Source: Armatimonadota bacterium
GTDB taxonomy: Bacteria > Armatimonadota > JAAZEB01
Assembly (NCBI GenBank): GCA_012512265.1
Contig: JAAZEM010000054.1
Span: 1 to 64,000 of the forward strand
Direction of reading: 5' to 3'
DNA: 64,000 nt
Shown: one piece after another, positions 27,133 to 35,727 of the stretch
Layout: every line of letters begins with the position of its first letter
Numbering within the stretch: position 1 is the stretch's first letter
Position numbers and translations under genes: made by a program
Notes under the pieces: model-generated
Database searches by the model: none
Told to the model about the DNA's origin: nothing
Seen by the model: only the letters and a program-made list of their open reading frames with translations

Positions 27133-28348
27133 ACCTGGCGAGCCGGAAGCCAACATCGCTGAAGCCGTAGATGCGCATTTCCCGGCGCCGGGAGCATACG
27201 TTCAGGCTGAAGTCGTCGCTCCATTCCACGCGGCGAATCACGCAGTTGCCGTCCGTGCGTGGGTCCTCGCGCCCGTCGTCCGCCCGGTATGGATACGGCT
27301 TCCAGAGGCTACTCGTCCATTCCCATACGTCCCCCGCCATATCCAGGCACCCGTAGGGCGACGCCCCACCCGGGAAGCTCCCCACCGGCGCCGGCCCGAT
27401 AAACCCGTCGTTATAGCCCTTGATGCCTTTCTCCCAGAAGTTCCCCGCGCCTCTCGGCGGCGGCCAAGCGTTTCCCCAGACAAACTCGCGCCCATCGGTG
27501 CCGCGCACCGCTTTCTCCCATTCCGCCTCCGTGGGCAGCCGGCACCCCGCCCACCGTGCGTAGGCCATCGCATCTTTCCACGACACGCCTACCACCGGCA
27601 GGCAGTCATCGATGCCGTTTTCATCGATGTTCCCCTCCGGCTCGTGCCCTGTCTCCGCCATGAACTTGCGGAACTGGCCGAGGGTCACCTCATACTTCCC
27701 GATCCAGTATCCGGGCAGGTAGACCTTATGTGCCGGCTTTTCATCGTCCTCGCCGTCATCGCTGCCCATAATGAACTCACCGGCGGGCACAAAGACGAAC
27801 TCGCTCCCGTCCTTCGGGTTGGTCCAGGTCTGGAACTTGTGGCGGCCCGGAGGCGGCACATCGGGCGGCCACTTCCGCAGGGTGAAACGTAGTGTCTTCT
27901 GCGCACCTTGCGCCAGCCGGGCCGTGGCCGCCTCGGGCAAGTAGCCATCCAGGCGCACCTCTACGCGCACATCCCGCGCAGCCTTGCCAATCTCATACAG
28001 CTTTAGCGCCGCGGGCGTCTTCCCCCGTTCTTTCCCGTCCACTAGCACCGTCGCCCCGGTGGGCTTGCTCTCCACGCGCAGCGATCCGGTGGCGCGTTGG
28101 GACGTCCGTGGGGGCGTCTTACGGGCGCTGGCCACCTGCACTCCGGGCCTGTTCGCCACCGGCCGCGTCTGATGCAGCTTCTGGAGCAGCCCCCCGGCCA
28201 TCGCCTGGAGGCTGAACTTCCAGGTGCCGGGATCATTCGCGCGCACTCCTACTTTGGCCGCAGCGCTTTCCGCGGCTCGCGGGCCCCCGTTGCAGGGGAG
28301 CGCCGCAAGAGCAACCAATCCGACAAGGCAGCTCAACTGGCGTGTCAT
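27122..28348 (-). CDS. Secreted PEGA + formylglycine-generating-enzyme-like (SUMF1 family) protein
   Basis: From ATG 28348 (GGAGG 7 bp before) this is 408 residues. Residues 1-25 are a signal peptide (LSCLVGLVALAALPCNG). Residues about 88-160 (GSLRVESKPTGATVLVDGKERGKTP, quoted in part) form a PEGA domain, a surface beta-sandwich. Residues about 180-405 are an FGE-sulfatase domain: FVFVPAGEFIMGS, KYEVTLGQFRKFM, CRLPTEAEWEKAVRG, WGNAWPP, DMAGDVWEWTSSLW, and a final GFRLARS. True FGE enzymes convert a sulfatase Cys to formylglycine. Many such domains in bacteria have other or no catalytic roles, and no sulfatase gene lies in this window. Its own promoter is at 28411-28439. Confidence 0.8.
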   Translation of the reverse strand: MTRQLSCLVGLVALAALPCNGGPRAAESAAAKVGVRANDPGTWKFSLQAMAGGLLQKLHQTRPVANRPGVQVASARKTPPRTSQRATGSLRVESKPTGATVLVDGKERGKTPAALKLYEIGKAARDVRVEVRLDGYLPEAATARLAQGAQKTLRFTLRKWPPDVPPPGRHKFQTWTNPKDGSEFVFVPAGEFIMGSDDGEDDEKPAHKVYLPGYWIGKYEVTLGQFRKFMAETGHEPEGNIDENGIDDCLPVVGVSWKDAMAYARWAGCRLPTEAEWEKAVRGTDGREFVWGNAWPPPRGAGNFWEKGIKGYNDGFIGPAPVGSFPGGASPYGCLDMAGDVWEWTSSLWKPYPYRADDGREDPRTDGNCVIRRVEWSDDFSLNVCSRRREMRIYGFSDVGFRLARSVE

Positions 28349-28410
28349 GGTAGCCCTCCGCGCATGAGAAAACCCCCTTGCCCTCGACAAGCGGGCGCAA
28401 CTGTCGGCCA

Positions 28411-28439
28411 ATTATAGCACCGGGCTCTTACCCGAGCAA
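28411..28439 (-). promoter_or_regulatory. Promoter of the PEGA/FGE-like gene
   Basis: On the minus strand TTGCTC (28439-28434), 17-bp spacer, TATAAT (28416-28411), 63 bp before ATG 28348. Confidence 0.65.
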
Positions 28440-28575
28440 CTGTTTGTTTGCGAAACAAAATCCGGGCTGCGTGTATCGCGCGGAGCCCGCGTGCCGTGCG
28501 GGTGCGAGCCTCTCCGCTTCGTCCTGATTCCGGGGCGCGGTGCACTCGTGGCAGGCAGGTGCCCGGTATACGCCA

Positions 28576-28601
28576 GAGGGCCGGCCACCTGGCCGGCCCT
28601 C
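28576..28601. terminator. 11-bp perfect hairpin after the ndk-like gene
   Basis: GAGGGCCGGCC (28576-28586), loop ACCT, GGCCGGCCCTC (28591-28601); it is 28 bp past the ndk stop on the minus strand. No U-tract is seen in either direction. Confidence 0.5.
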
Positions 28602-28628
28602 GTCACCAGATCGCGCTCGCCCGCGGCG

Positions 28629-29369
28629 TCAGGCGGGTTCGCCCTCGCGGTTCAGCAGATACTTGGCCGCCACCGATTCGAGCGTGACCGGGCCCGGCTT
28701 CCCCTGCAACAGGTTCTCCAGCGCGTCCAGGTCAGATGCCCACACGAGGCCGCCCGGAGCAACGAGGCAGACGCCTCCGGCCTCCTCCTGGGTGAGCAGC
28801 CGGCCATCCTTGTAGAAGTAGTACTTGCTCGCCACCTCGGTCGGGTAGGCGCGCATGTAGGGCATGATCTCGTCCGGTCGGAACCAGAGTTTGACCTCCC
28901 GCTCCGCGTCGGCCTCGTTAGCGGAGGCATGGACCAGGTTGTCCATGCGGTCGCCAACCACATTCCCTTCCGCGTCCTTGATAGGAACCACAGTGCCGAG
29001 CGCGCGGATCGTGCCTGGAGCATTGTCTCGGGCGACATGCGGGTTGGTGGGGCCCGTAATCTGGCGCACCTTCCGAATGGCATCCGGGCCGCTATATACC
29101 AGCGCGATGACCCGCCGCTTCTCCGGCTCCATCGGGTAGTGAAGCCGGCCCATGATGTAGTCGATCAGCGACGGATAGAAGCCTTTGCCCCGGTGCTCCG
29201 CGTAGTGCTCCTCCGCGATCATGCGGCTGACGTGGACGATCTTCGACCCGGCGAAGCGCAACCCGGTATGAAACTCCGAGAACTGCGAGAGAATATACCC
29301 TGTCAGCGATACCTTTAGCGCATCCGGCTTAATCAAGACCAGCGTCTGCTCACGCTCACCAAGCCCCAT
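28629..29369 (-). CDS. Extended nucleoside-diphosphate kinase-like protein
   Basis: From ATG 29369 (GGAGG 6 bp upstream) this is 246 residues. It starts with QTLVLIKPDALK (kinase N-terminus, K14). RQITGPTNP and APGTIRALG match the nucleotide-binding part. The phospho-His is in NLVHASANEADAE (H147). The usual enzyme is about 140-150 residues with this His near 117. Here roughly 20 residues (VVPIKDAEGNVVGDRMD) are inserted before it, and about 70 residues are added after (YYFYKDGRLLTQEEAGG to the end). By family it equilibrates NTP pools with a phospho-His intermediate; the extra parts are unexplained. I hold back the ndk symbol for that reason. Confidence 0.75.
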   Translation of the reverse strand: MGLGEREQTLVLIKPDALKVSLTGYILSQFSEFHTGLRFAGSKIVHVSRMIAEEHYAEHRGKGFYPSLIDYIMGRLHYPMEPEKRRVIALVYSGPDAIRKVRQITGPTNPHVARDNAPGTIRALGTVVPIKDAEGNVVGDRMDNLVHASANEADAEREVKLWFRPDEIMPYMRAYPTEVASKYYFYKDGRLLTQEEAGGVCLVAPGGLVWASDLDALENLLQGKPGPVTLESVAAKYLLNREGEPA

Positions 29370-29886
29370 CTGATTCCTCCAAGCGTGTCTGATCAAGGGC
29401 GGGGATACTCCCCTCGCCCATGCACCCTCATCGCTCAATCCCGCGCCCGGTGGGCCTATCCCCCTCGCGAGGGGCGAGGGGGGTTCCGCGTACATGGCCG
29501 CCACCCCCACCTGCCAGGCAAACAGCCCGCCGCCCCCGGACGGATGGCGCACGAGGCGTGCCCTTCTCTTGGCAACACAGCCGGGCACCCGGCTATACCA
29601 CGCCTTCAGGTTCTCGCTCACCATCCCCCGGCCCTTCTTGCGTTGCCTCTCCGGCAGTGGTAGGCCCGCGCGCTCAATCGGCTCTGCACCGCGGCACGCT
29701 ACACCACGGCACCGGAGAAGCTGGAGAGGGGTCTGTGGGTAAGACAAGGGAGAGCGGAACGTTCCCGTTCGGCGTTCAGGTGGTTGGCCCGCGCCCGCTG
29801 CAGCCGGCGTTCCGAAGCAGTGAGCCGGAAGCGAGTGTCTGTTCGGAGAGAGCCGCCACTCTCGCGGGGTCGGTCATCACACCCGA
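29370..29886. other. 517-bp non-coding gap
   Basis: The ndk frame stays open into this gap, but the stretch has Pro/Arg/Gly-rich wording without protein-like pattern. A GC palindrome of the intergenic-repeat type lies near 29460-29484 (CCCCTCGCGAGGGG). I see no gene. Confidence 0.4.
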
Positions 29887-32800
29887 TCAGGCCGGACGCC
29901 CGCCAAAGCGCACCACGAGCACCGTGATATCATCCACGGCGGAGCCGTCACGGAACTCGCACACGCTCCGATAGATCTCATCGGCGATCACTTGAGCCGG
30001 TTGATTCACCACCTGCTCGAATGCCGTTCGGATTCGCTCTTTCCCGAACAACTCGCGGCCTCGGCGCGATTCGCTCACACCATCCGTGAATGCCAGGAGC
30101 ACGTCGCCAGGAGCGATATCGATGCTCTTCTCGGCAAATTGGGCATCGGCAAGGATGCCAAGGAGCATCGTGCGGGGGCAGCAGAGCGGAACGCATTCGC
30201 CCGTCGCACGGCGCCAGAGGAAAGGATGGGGGTGGCCGGCGTTCACGTAGGTCAGGCGGCAGGCCCGCGGGTCCCACAGCGCGTAGAAGAGCGTGAGGAA
30301 GGCGCCATCTTCCTGGAGCTGGTGGCACAACGCGTGATTGGTGCGCACCACGGCATCGCCCGGAGCGGGATTCTCCAGCACATAGGCACGCAGGACGTAC
30401 TTCCCCATCGCGGTCGCCGTCGCCGCGCGCAGGCCCTTTCCGCTCACATCGGCAATCACGATCCCGAGCCGGCCGTTCTCCAGGGGGATAAAATCGTAGT
30501 AGTCGCCCCCGACCTGAGCATGCTCGCCAGCCGGGACGTAAACCCGGCCGATCTCAACCGCGGAGCCGGCAGGCGGGCGCGCGGGCACGAACGCCTTTTG
30601 CAGCGCCTGCGCCACCTGCTGCTCGTGCTGATAGAGCGTCGCGTTCTGGATGGCGATGGCGGCTTGGGTCGCCAGGGCGCTCAGGAACTTGATCTCCGTA
30701 TCAGACCACTGGTGGACGGTGGTGCGGTAGACGTTGAGTACCCCGAGCACCTCGGTGGGAGTGGCCAGCGGCACGCATAGGAGCGCGCGCAACCCCTGCC
30801 CCGCCGTGATATCCTGATAGACAAACTCGGAGTGCCGGCGAATATCCGCGATGGCACGCGGGCACCCGTCGCGCAGGACGGTGCCGATCACGCCCTCCGC
30901 GTAGGGCATGCGCAAGCGACCGGCATGGCGGACATCGAGACCGCGCGACGCGGCCACGTACAGATCACCGGCATCGCGGTCGACCAGCAGGATGGAGCAG
31001 ACCTGAGCATGCATGATCCGGGAGACGTGCTCAATGATGCGGTCGAGCACTACCTCCAGATCAAGTCGCGAGAGAAGCGATTGACCTACTTCGAGGAGAG
31101 TGCCCAGCTCCTCCAGGCGCAGGTTGGTATCCTGAAGCAGGCGCTGGTTCTCGATCACAATCGCGGCCTGCCCAGCAAAGGAGCGGAGGAGCGCCACCTC
31201 GCGCCCCCCGAGCGCGCGGGGAACACGCGCATAGACACACAGCGTTCCGCGGAGCCCTTCCTGAGTGGCAAGCGGGACCGCGAGGAACGAGGCGATTCCC
31301 GCCGGTCGGAGGATGTGCCCCTGTGGCCGCTCGCGGACGTCGCCAAGCGCCAGCGGCTCGCCATTGGTCGCCACCTCACTCGCGAGATCCTGCAACGCTC
31401 GCACGGCGGCGGCATCCTCGCTGGTCAGCGACGGCTCGCCCGCGCCGGCCAGAATCCCCATATCCGTGAGCACGAGCGCGCCGCCATCCATGCCCAGCGC
31501 CTGGGCCGCCAGCTCCGCCACGAGCCGGATCACCTCGTGCAGCTCGCTGGCGACGTGCAGTGCGCTTCCGGTGCGAGCCATCGACGTCTCGAGCTGAGCG
31601 CGAGCGTGCTGGCTCGTCTCATAGAGACCGGCGTTGTGGACCGCCAGGGCCGCATGATCCGCGAGCGCACGCAAGACGCGGAGCTGATCCTCGCTGAAGC
31701 GGTAGCGCTCTCGCGTGTAGATGTTCAGCGTGCCGATGGGGCGGTCGTGCAGCATCATCGGCGCGGCTGCGGCCGAGACCACGCCTCCATAGACGCCGCG
31801 CGACGCATCATACGAGCGCAGGTCCCATGCTGCGATGACACGGCGTTCCGTGATAGCGCGCGCGAGCGGGCTCTCCTCCAGCAACGCGCGCTGCTGCCCA
31901 ATGTACTCATCGGTCATTCCGCAGGAAGCGCGCACGCTGAGGTAGCCCTCGGCATCCAGGAGCATCACGGCGCACACTTCGATGCCCAGTAGGTCCTTTG
32001 TCTTATCGAGGATCGTTTGCAGCGTGTGGTCGAGATCCAGCGAGGCGTTCAGCTCGTGGGCGACTTCGCCGATGGCAGCCAGCTCCTCAACGTGCCGTTG
32101 CGCTTCGCGATAGAGACGCGCGTTTTCAATGGCAACGGCGGCCTGAGCGGCAATGGCACGCAAAGCCATCACATCCGAGTTGGTGAAGCGCCGCCGCCGC
32201 TGGAAGTTGTCCAGGTAGATGGAGCCAACCACCTCACCGCGCGAGACGATGGGCACGGAGATGGAGGAGCGCACCACGTGCCCCTGCACCTCGGACTCAG
32301 GCCGCGGCTCCAGGTCCCCCACCTGTGTCTCCTCGCCCGCCACGTAGATCGCCTGACGTGTCGCTGGCGTGGTGGCCGCTTCTGTGCGCACCCGGACTCG
32401 CTCGCCCCACGATGCCGCCACGGTTGCCGTCCGCCGCTGGGGATCATGCAGCAAGACGCGCGCACGTGCTACGCCAAAGAGCCTGGCTGTGCGCTCGGCG
32501 ACAACGGCGAGGATCCGCGGAAGCTCCAGGGTTCCAGACACCGTGCGGCAGACGTCGAAGACATACCGGAGACGATTGCGCCTGCGGCCTCCTGGCCGGC
32601 CGGAGCCATCCTCGGCATCCCACTCCTCGCCAGTGCAGGCGTGCTTGCTCAGCTTGACGGTCGCGCCATGCCCATCCGACGTATACTCCACCTTATCGGT
32701 GAGCTGCATCATCAGGAGCATGCCACGGCCATGAGGGGTTTCAGAGCGGGGTTCCCAGAGGGCGCCCGGATCGAAGCCCGCCCCCGGGTCCGAGACTTCC

Positions 32801-33045
32801 ACATGGACCCCGCCTGGCTCGGTGAAAATACGAACGGTGATCTCGGCGCCGGGGATGTTACCAGCGCCATGCTGAATGGCGTTGTTGCATGCCTCCGAGA
32901 CAGCGAGCAGGAGATCGCCCGCTTCCACCTGCGACAGGCCGGCCCGACGCGCGGTCTCCATCACGACCCGCCGCACGCTGCTCACATACTGCAGCCGGGC
33001 CGGTATCCGGATTTCACAAGGCTCACCAGATTGGTCCAGGGTCAC
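29887..33045 (-). CDS. Anti-sigma-kinase-like / multi-GAF / PP2C (SpoIIE-type) signalling fusion
   Basis: This 1052-residue cytoplasmic protein has no membrane segment. Residues about 10-135 are a GHKL ATPase of the RsbW/SpoIIAB type (LLLAVSEACNNAIQHGAG is the N box, SDPGAGFDP G1, PHGRGMLLM G2). About 160-810 hold four GAF-type sensor domains in tandem, each ending in an AAIAIQNATLY-like helix. From residue 846 to the end lies a PP2C/SpoIIE phosphatase (GGDYYDF, IADVSGKG, FTDGVSES, DDITVLVV). By family the kinase and phosphatase would phosphorylate and dephosphorylate an anti-sigma-factor antagonist (STAS) protein, with GAF domains sensing a small ligand. No STAS or sigma gene is near. Promoter at 33097-33126. 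Confidence 0.85.
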   Translation of the reverse strand: MTLDQSGEPCEIRIPARLQYVSSVRRVVMETARRAGLSQVEAGDLLLAVSEACNNAIQHGAGNIPGAEITVRIFTEPGGVHVEVSDPGAGFDPGALWEPRSETPHGRGMLLMMQLTDKVEYTSDGHGATVKLSKHACTGEEWDAEDGSGRPGGRRRNRLRYVFDVCRTVSGTLELPRILAVVAERTARLFGVARARVLLHDPQRRTATVAASWGERVRVRTEAATTPATRQAIYVAGEETQVGDLEPRPESEVQGHVVRSSISVPIVSRGEVVGSIYLDNFQRRRRFTNSDVMALRAIAAQAAVAIENARLYREAQRHVEELAAIGEVAHELNASLDLDHTLQTILDKTKDLLGIEVCAVMLLDAEGYLSVRASCGMTDEYIGQQRALLEESPLARAITERRVIAAWDLRSYDASRGVYGGVVSAAAAPMMLHDRPIGTLNIYTRERYRFSEDQLRVLRALADHAALAVHNAGLYETSQHARAQLETSMARTGSALHVASELHEVIRLVAELAAQALGMDGGALVLTDMGILAGAGEPSLTSEDAAAVRALQDLASEVATNGEPLALGDVRERPQGHILRPAGIASFLAVPLATQEGLRGTLCVYARVPRALGGREVALLRSFAGQAAIVIENQRLLQDTNLRLEELGTLLEVGQSLLSRLDLEVVLDRIIEHVSRIMHAQVCSILLVDRDAGDLYVAASRGLDVRHAGRLRMPYAEGVIGTVLRDGCPRAIADIRRHSEFVYQDITAGQGLRALLCVPLATPTEVLGVLNVYRTTVHQWSDTEIKFLSALATQAAIAIQNATLYQHEQQVAQALQKAFVPARPPAGSAVEIGRVYVPAGEHAQVGGDYYDFIPLENGRLGIVIADVSGKGLRAATATAMGKYVLRAYVLENPAPGDAVVRTNHALCHQLQEDGAFLTLFYALWDPRACRLTYVNAGHPHPFLWRRATGECVPLCCPRTMLLGILADAQFAEKSIDIAPGDVLLAFTDGVSESRRGRELFGKERIRTAFEQVVNQPAQVIADEIYRSVCEFRDGSAVDDITVLVVRFGGRPA

Positions 33046-33096
33046 GGCATCATCCTTCGCGGCGCGCTGCGGTCGCTAGTGTCTATTGGCACCCGG

Positions 33097-33126
33097 ATTG
33101 TACCCCCTTTCCTGATCGACTGTCAA
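33097..33126 (-). promoter_or_regulatory. Promoter of the GAF/PP2C gene
   Basis: On the minus strand TTGACA (33126-33121), 18-bp spacer, TACAAT (33102-33097), about 52 bp before the start. Confidence 0.7.
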
Positions 33127-33415
33127 GGGGCGTTGGCCAAACAGACTCAGCCCTCGTAGACCAGAGGAGCACCTCAAGCATGCGTGCCCATGCCTCCTGA
33201 TCTTGCCGTCATGCGAACCTGAGGGTGTTTCTTTTCGTCCTAAGAATACAGGCCGCAACCAAGTCACAACACCGCCGCGTGAGGTGCTGCAGGCAATCCC
33301 AACAACCCGCGCGGGGCCACCACGCTTCCATCGGACAGAGTGCCGCCCCAAGAACGCCATCGTTCGGCGGCACATCGGGGGCGCGTGGGCCTGGTTGAAA
33401 GGAGTCTCCGCCACT
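33127..33415. other. Leader region of the CAP-domain gene
   Basis: No gene. It carries an 8-bp hairpin GTGCCGCC/GGCGGCAC (33340-33347/33366-33373) about 43 bp before the GTG start. It does not match any riboswitch I know. Confidence 0.35.
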
Positions 33416-34084
33416 GTGAAGCGAGCGTCATCCCTTTTCGCCATCCTTCTCGCGCTTCCACTGGTACATGCCACCGCAAGCCCAACTCGGGACGCCAGGC
33501 GGAATCACCCCCTCACACCCCGCCTGGGGAGCTCCTTCGCGTACCCCTCTGCGTGGACGCAAGCCCGGCGCAAGGCAAGAACCGCCGCCAGGAATCCACG
33601 GCGCGCGAGTGTCAAGACCTATCGCAGCAGCCGATTGGCCGCGTCGGCAAAGCCGGCTCGCGTGCTGACGACGACCGCCATTCTCTCCAGTGATGAGAAG
33701 GAATTCGTCCGCCTTGTGAACGAGGAGCGGGCGCGACGGGGTCTCCGCCAGCTGACGGTCGATCCGGTGCTCACGGCCGCGGCACGCCAACACAGCCGCG
33801 AGATGGCGGAGCTAGGCTACTTCGACCACTATTCGCCCGTGCGCGGACTGCGCTCACCGATCGAGCGCTATGCCGTCGCCCTGGGTTCCCGGCGTTTCAC
33901 CTGCGCCGTGGGTGAAAACCTTTTCTACAGCTCGCGGCGCGATGTCGCCCTTGGTCACCGCTCGCTGATGAACAGCCCGGGGCACCGCGCCAACATCCTG
34001 GCCAGTGACTACCGCGCCATCGGCGTCGGGGTCTACCAGGCGCCGAGCGGCGAGTACTACGCCACGCAGATGTTCCACTCCTGA
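33416..34084 (+). CDS. Secreted CAP/SCP-domain protein (YkwD-like)
   Basis: From GTG 33416 (AAAGGAG 11 bp before) this is 222 residues. KRASSLFAILLALPLVHATAS is a signal peptide. A basic Arg/Ala-rich linker follows to residue about 85. The CAP domain starts at EKEFVRLVNEERARRGL; AARQHSREMAELGYFDHYSP holds the first His and the Glu, GENLFYSS follows, and SPGHRANILASDYRAIGVGV holds the second His. CAP proteins of bacteria are exported with little-known roles (lipid binding, cell-wall or germination functions). The frame extends upstream to 33203, but the signal peptide favours the GTG. Confidence 0.8.
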   Translation: MKRASSLFAILLALPLVHATASPTRDARRNHPLTPRLGSSFAYPSAWTQARRKARTAARNPRRASVKTYRSSRLAASAKPARVLTTTAILSSDEKEFVRLVNEERARRGLRQLTVDPVLTAAARQHSREMAELGYFDHYSPVRGLRSPIERYAVALGSRRFTCAVGENLFYSSRRDVALGHRSLMNSPGHRANILASDYRAIGVGVYQAPSGEYYATQMFHS

Positions 34085-34095
34085 GAATGGACCCT

Positions 34096-34177
34096 GCGAG
34101 AGCACACACCCGACCGGGAAGCACTGAAGGCCCCGGCACATCCCCCCGGATGCTTTCCGTGCTTCCCGCTCTCTCGC
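34096..34177. terminator. Two-tier hairpin between convergent genes
   Basis: The outer GCGAGAG/CTCTCGC (34096-34102/34171-34177) encloses the inner GGGAAGCAC/GTGCTTCCC (34116-34124/34159-34167). It stands between the CAP gene (+) and rsmI (-), so it could serve both. Confidence 0.5.
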
Positions 34178-34231
34178 CTTCTCACCAAACCGAGCCGGGA
34201 GCATCGAAGCGGACAACCGTGCCCTCGCTTG

Positions 34232-35092
34232 CTACCCGCCCCGCTTGTGCTGAAGCCACGCCGCGTACACCTCCCGTCGAGGGAGATGGCGCTCGGTAGC
34301 AACCGCGCGGATGGCATCACGCTCGCTCATACCCGCGGCAACCCGCTCCGCCACATCCTCTTCCGGGGACACCGCCGGTTCCGCTGGCGGGGGCGCCTCG
34401 CCGGGCGTCGCGCCGCCAACCACGAGAACGAATTCGCCCTGGGGCGGATGTTCACGGAAATGCTCCAGGACTTCACTTGCCCGCCCGCGCACGACCTCCT
34501 CGAAGCGCTTGGTCATTTCGCGCGCCACGGCCACCCGCCGGTCTCCCAACACCTGGCAGATCGCCTCGAGCGTAGCGAGGACGCGCGAGGGGGCCTCATA
34601 GAAGAGGAGAGTGCGTTCCTCGGCGCGGAGTGCCTCCAGGCGGGCCCGGCGCTCGCCCGCAGCGCGTGGGAGAAAGCCCTCAAACGCAAAGCGGCGCGCC
34701 GGCAACCCGGAAGCGACGAGGGTCGCGATGACGGCGCTCGGCCCGGGGATGACGACCACATCAAGGCCCGCCTCGATGCAAGCCGTAATCAACTCGTCTC
34801 CGGGATCGGAGATGCCGGGGGTTCCGGCATCGGAGACCAGAGCCACGCGCCGGCCTTCCGCAACCTGCTCCACGATCCACTCCACCTTGCGCGCCTCCGT
34901 GTGCTGATGGTACGACGTGAGTGGCGTGTGGATGTCGAAGTGCGCGAGGAGCTTGCGTGTGACGCGGGTATCCTCGGCGGCTATCAGATCCGCCTCCTTC
35001 AGAACGCGCAACGCGCGCAGAGTGATGTCCTCCAGATTGCCGATCGGCGTCGCGACGACGAAAAGCGTTCCCGATTCGCTACTCACTGCCAC
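34232..35092 (-). CDS. rsmI: 16S rRNA (cytidine1402-2'-O)-methyltransferase RsmI
   Basis: This 286-residue tetrapyrrole-methylase-fold enzyme adds the 2'-O-methyl to C1402 of 16S rRNA in the decoding centre. LFVVATPIGNLEDITLRAL is the family start. AAEDTRVTRKLL, VSDAGTPGISDPGDELI, VVIPGPSAVIATLVASGL and EFVLVVGG follow. A C-terminal helical segment (RDAIRAVATERHLPRREVYAAWL) is the usual add-on. The start is GTG 35092 with GAGGGGA close by; GTG 35086 is also possible. The frame runs up to 35143, and the MITE at 35180 lies about 90 bp upstream. Confidence 0.92.
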   Translation of the reverse strand: MAVSSESGTLFVVATPIGNLEDITLRALRVLKEADLIAAEDTRVTRKLLAHFDIHTPLTSYHQHTEARKVEWIVEQVAEGRRVALVSDAGTPGISDPGDELITACIEAGLDVVVIPGPSAVIATLVASGLPARRFAFEGFLPRAAGERRARLEALRAEERTLLFYEAPSRVLATLEAICQVLGDRRVAVAREMTKRFEEVVRGRASEVLEHFREHPPQGEFVLVVGGATPGEAPPPAEPAVSPEEDVAERVAAGMSERDAIRAVATERHLPRREVYAAWLQHKRGG

Positions 35093-35179
35093 GAGTTCCC
35101 CTCTCGGCCGGCGCGGATCCGGCCAGCCTGGCCATTCTACCATGCCCCCCCGGTCGCGTCAACGCTACCGCCCAAGCCC

Positions 35180-35417
35180 CTGGGATTTCGAGATAAGGAG
35201 AAGGCTGCCCGCACGCGCGGAGCTCGAAGATCCGCGCTGCTTTCCGGCAAAGCCCCCTCGGGGCTTCCCCTCCCAGCTACCGCCGTCTTGAGACATCTGG
35301 GAGTATCCCCAACCCAGCCCGGCAGGGCTTCGCTCGCAAGCAGCGCGGTGATTTATCGCCGCTCGCCGGGTTGCGTGCTGCCTCCGAGGCTTCGGATTCC
35401 TTATCTCGGAATCCCAG
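35180..35417. mobile_element. 238-bp MITE-like element with 20-bp TIRs and 9-bp target duplication
   Basis: Left end CTGGGATTTCGAGATAAGGA (35180-35199). The right end, read inverted, is CTGGGATTCCGAGATAAGGA (35417-35398): 19 of 20 bases match. CCCAAGCCC occurs exactly at 35171-35179 and 35418-35426, a perfect 9-bp target duplication. Inside, CCGCGCTGCTT (35232-35242) and its inverse (35338-35348) continue a long imperfect fold-back. No transposase frame is present, so it is non-autonomous. It fills most of the 402-bp gap between rsmI and the gene at 35495. Confidence 0.8.
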
Positions 35418-35494
35418 CCCAAGCCCGATTGGCCTGTGTCGTGCGAGATGGGAGGAGAAGCGGGATTCTGGCGGCATGAAAGGAGCGGCTTGCG

Positions 35495-35698
35495 ATGCCC
35501 CGGTATCGAGCACAGGTACCCTACACCGATGACCTGGGCCGTGAGCGGTGGGAGTATGTGGAGGTCACCGCCTCCATGCACGACCCGGACGAGCTGGCGC
35601 GAGCGGCCAAGGAGGAATGGGAGAGACGCCACCCCGATCGCGTCGGGCTCTTGCCCGAGGATCTGGAGTGGGAGGAGATGGGCGAGGACGACTGGTAG
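35495..35698 (+). CDS. Small acidic hypothetical protein (67 aa)
   Basis: ATG 35495 follows AAAGGAG with good spacing. The protein starts PRYRAQVPYTDDLGRERWEYVEV, a beta-like segment, then a helix DPDELARAAKEEWERRHPDRV, and an acidic end EEMGEDDW. I do not recognise a family. A tight hairpin CGCCT/AGGCG lies just after the stop, and a strong bidirectional terminator follows. It has ordinary composition and is probably a real small gene. Confidence 0.6.
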   Translation: MPRYRAQVPYTDDLGRERWEYVEVTASMHDPDELARAAKEEWERRHPDRVGLLPEDLEWEEMGEDDW

Positions 35699-35727
35699 TC
35701 TTCGCCTGAAAGGCGCAGTTAAATGAA

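Noticed and set aside
29370..29747. N-terminal extension of the ndk-like frame
   Set aside because: Low protein-likeness and a strong ribosome site with ATG directly at 29369.
30832..33159. Plus-strand open frames opposite the GAF/PP2C gene
   Set aside because: Antisense to clear GHKL, GAF and PP2C motifs; composition is that of a shadow frame.
33203..33415. Upstream extension of the CAP-domain gene and a possible riboswitch
   Set aside because: The signal peptide begins at GTG 33416 with its own ribosome site. The hairpin at 33340-33373 did not match c-di-GMP, c-di-AMP or other riboswitch cores I know.
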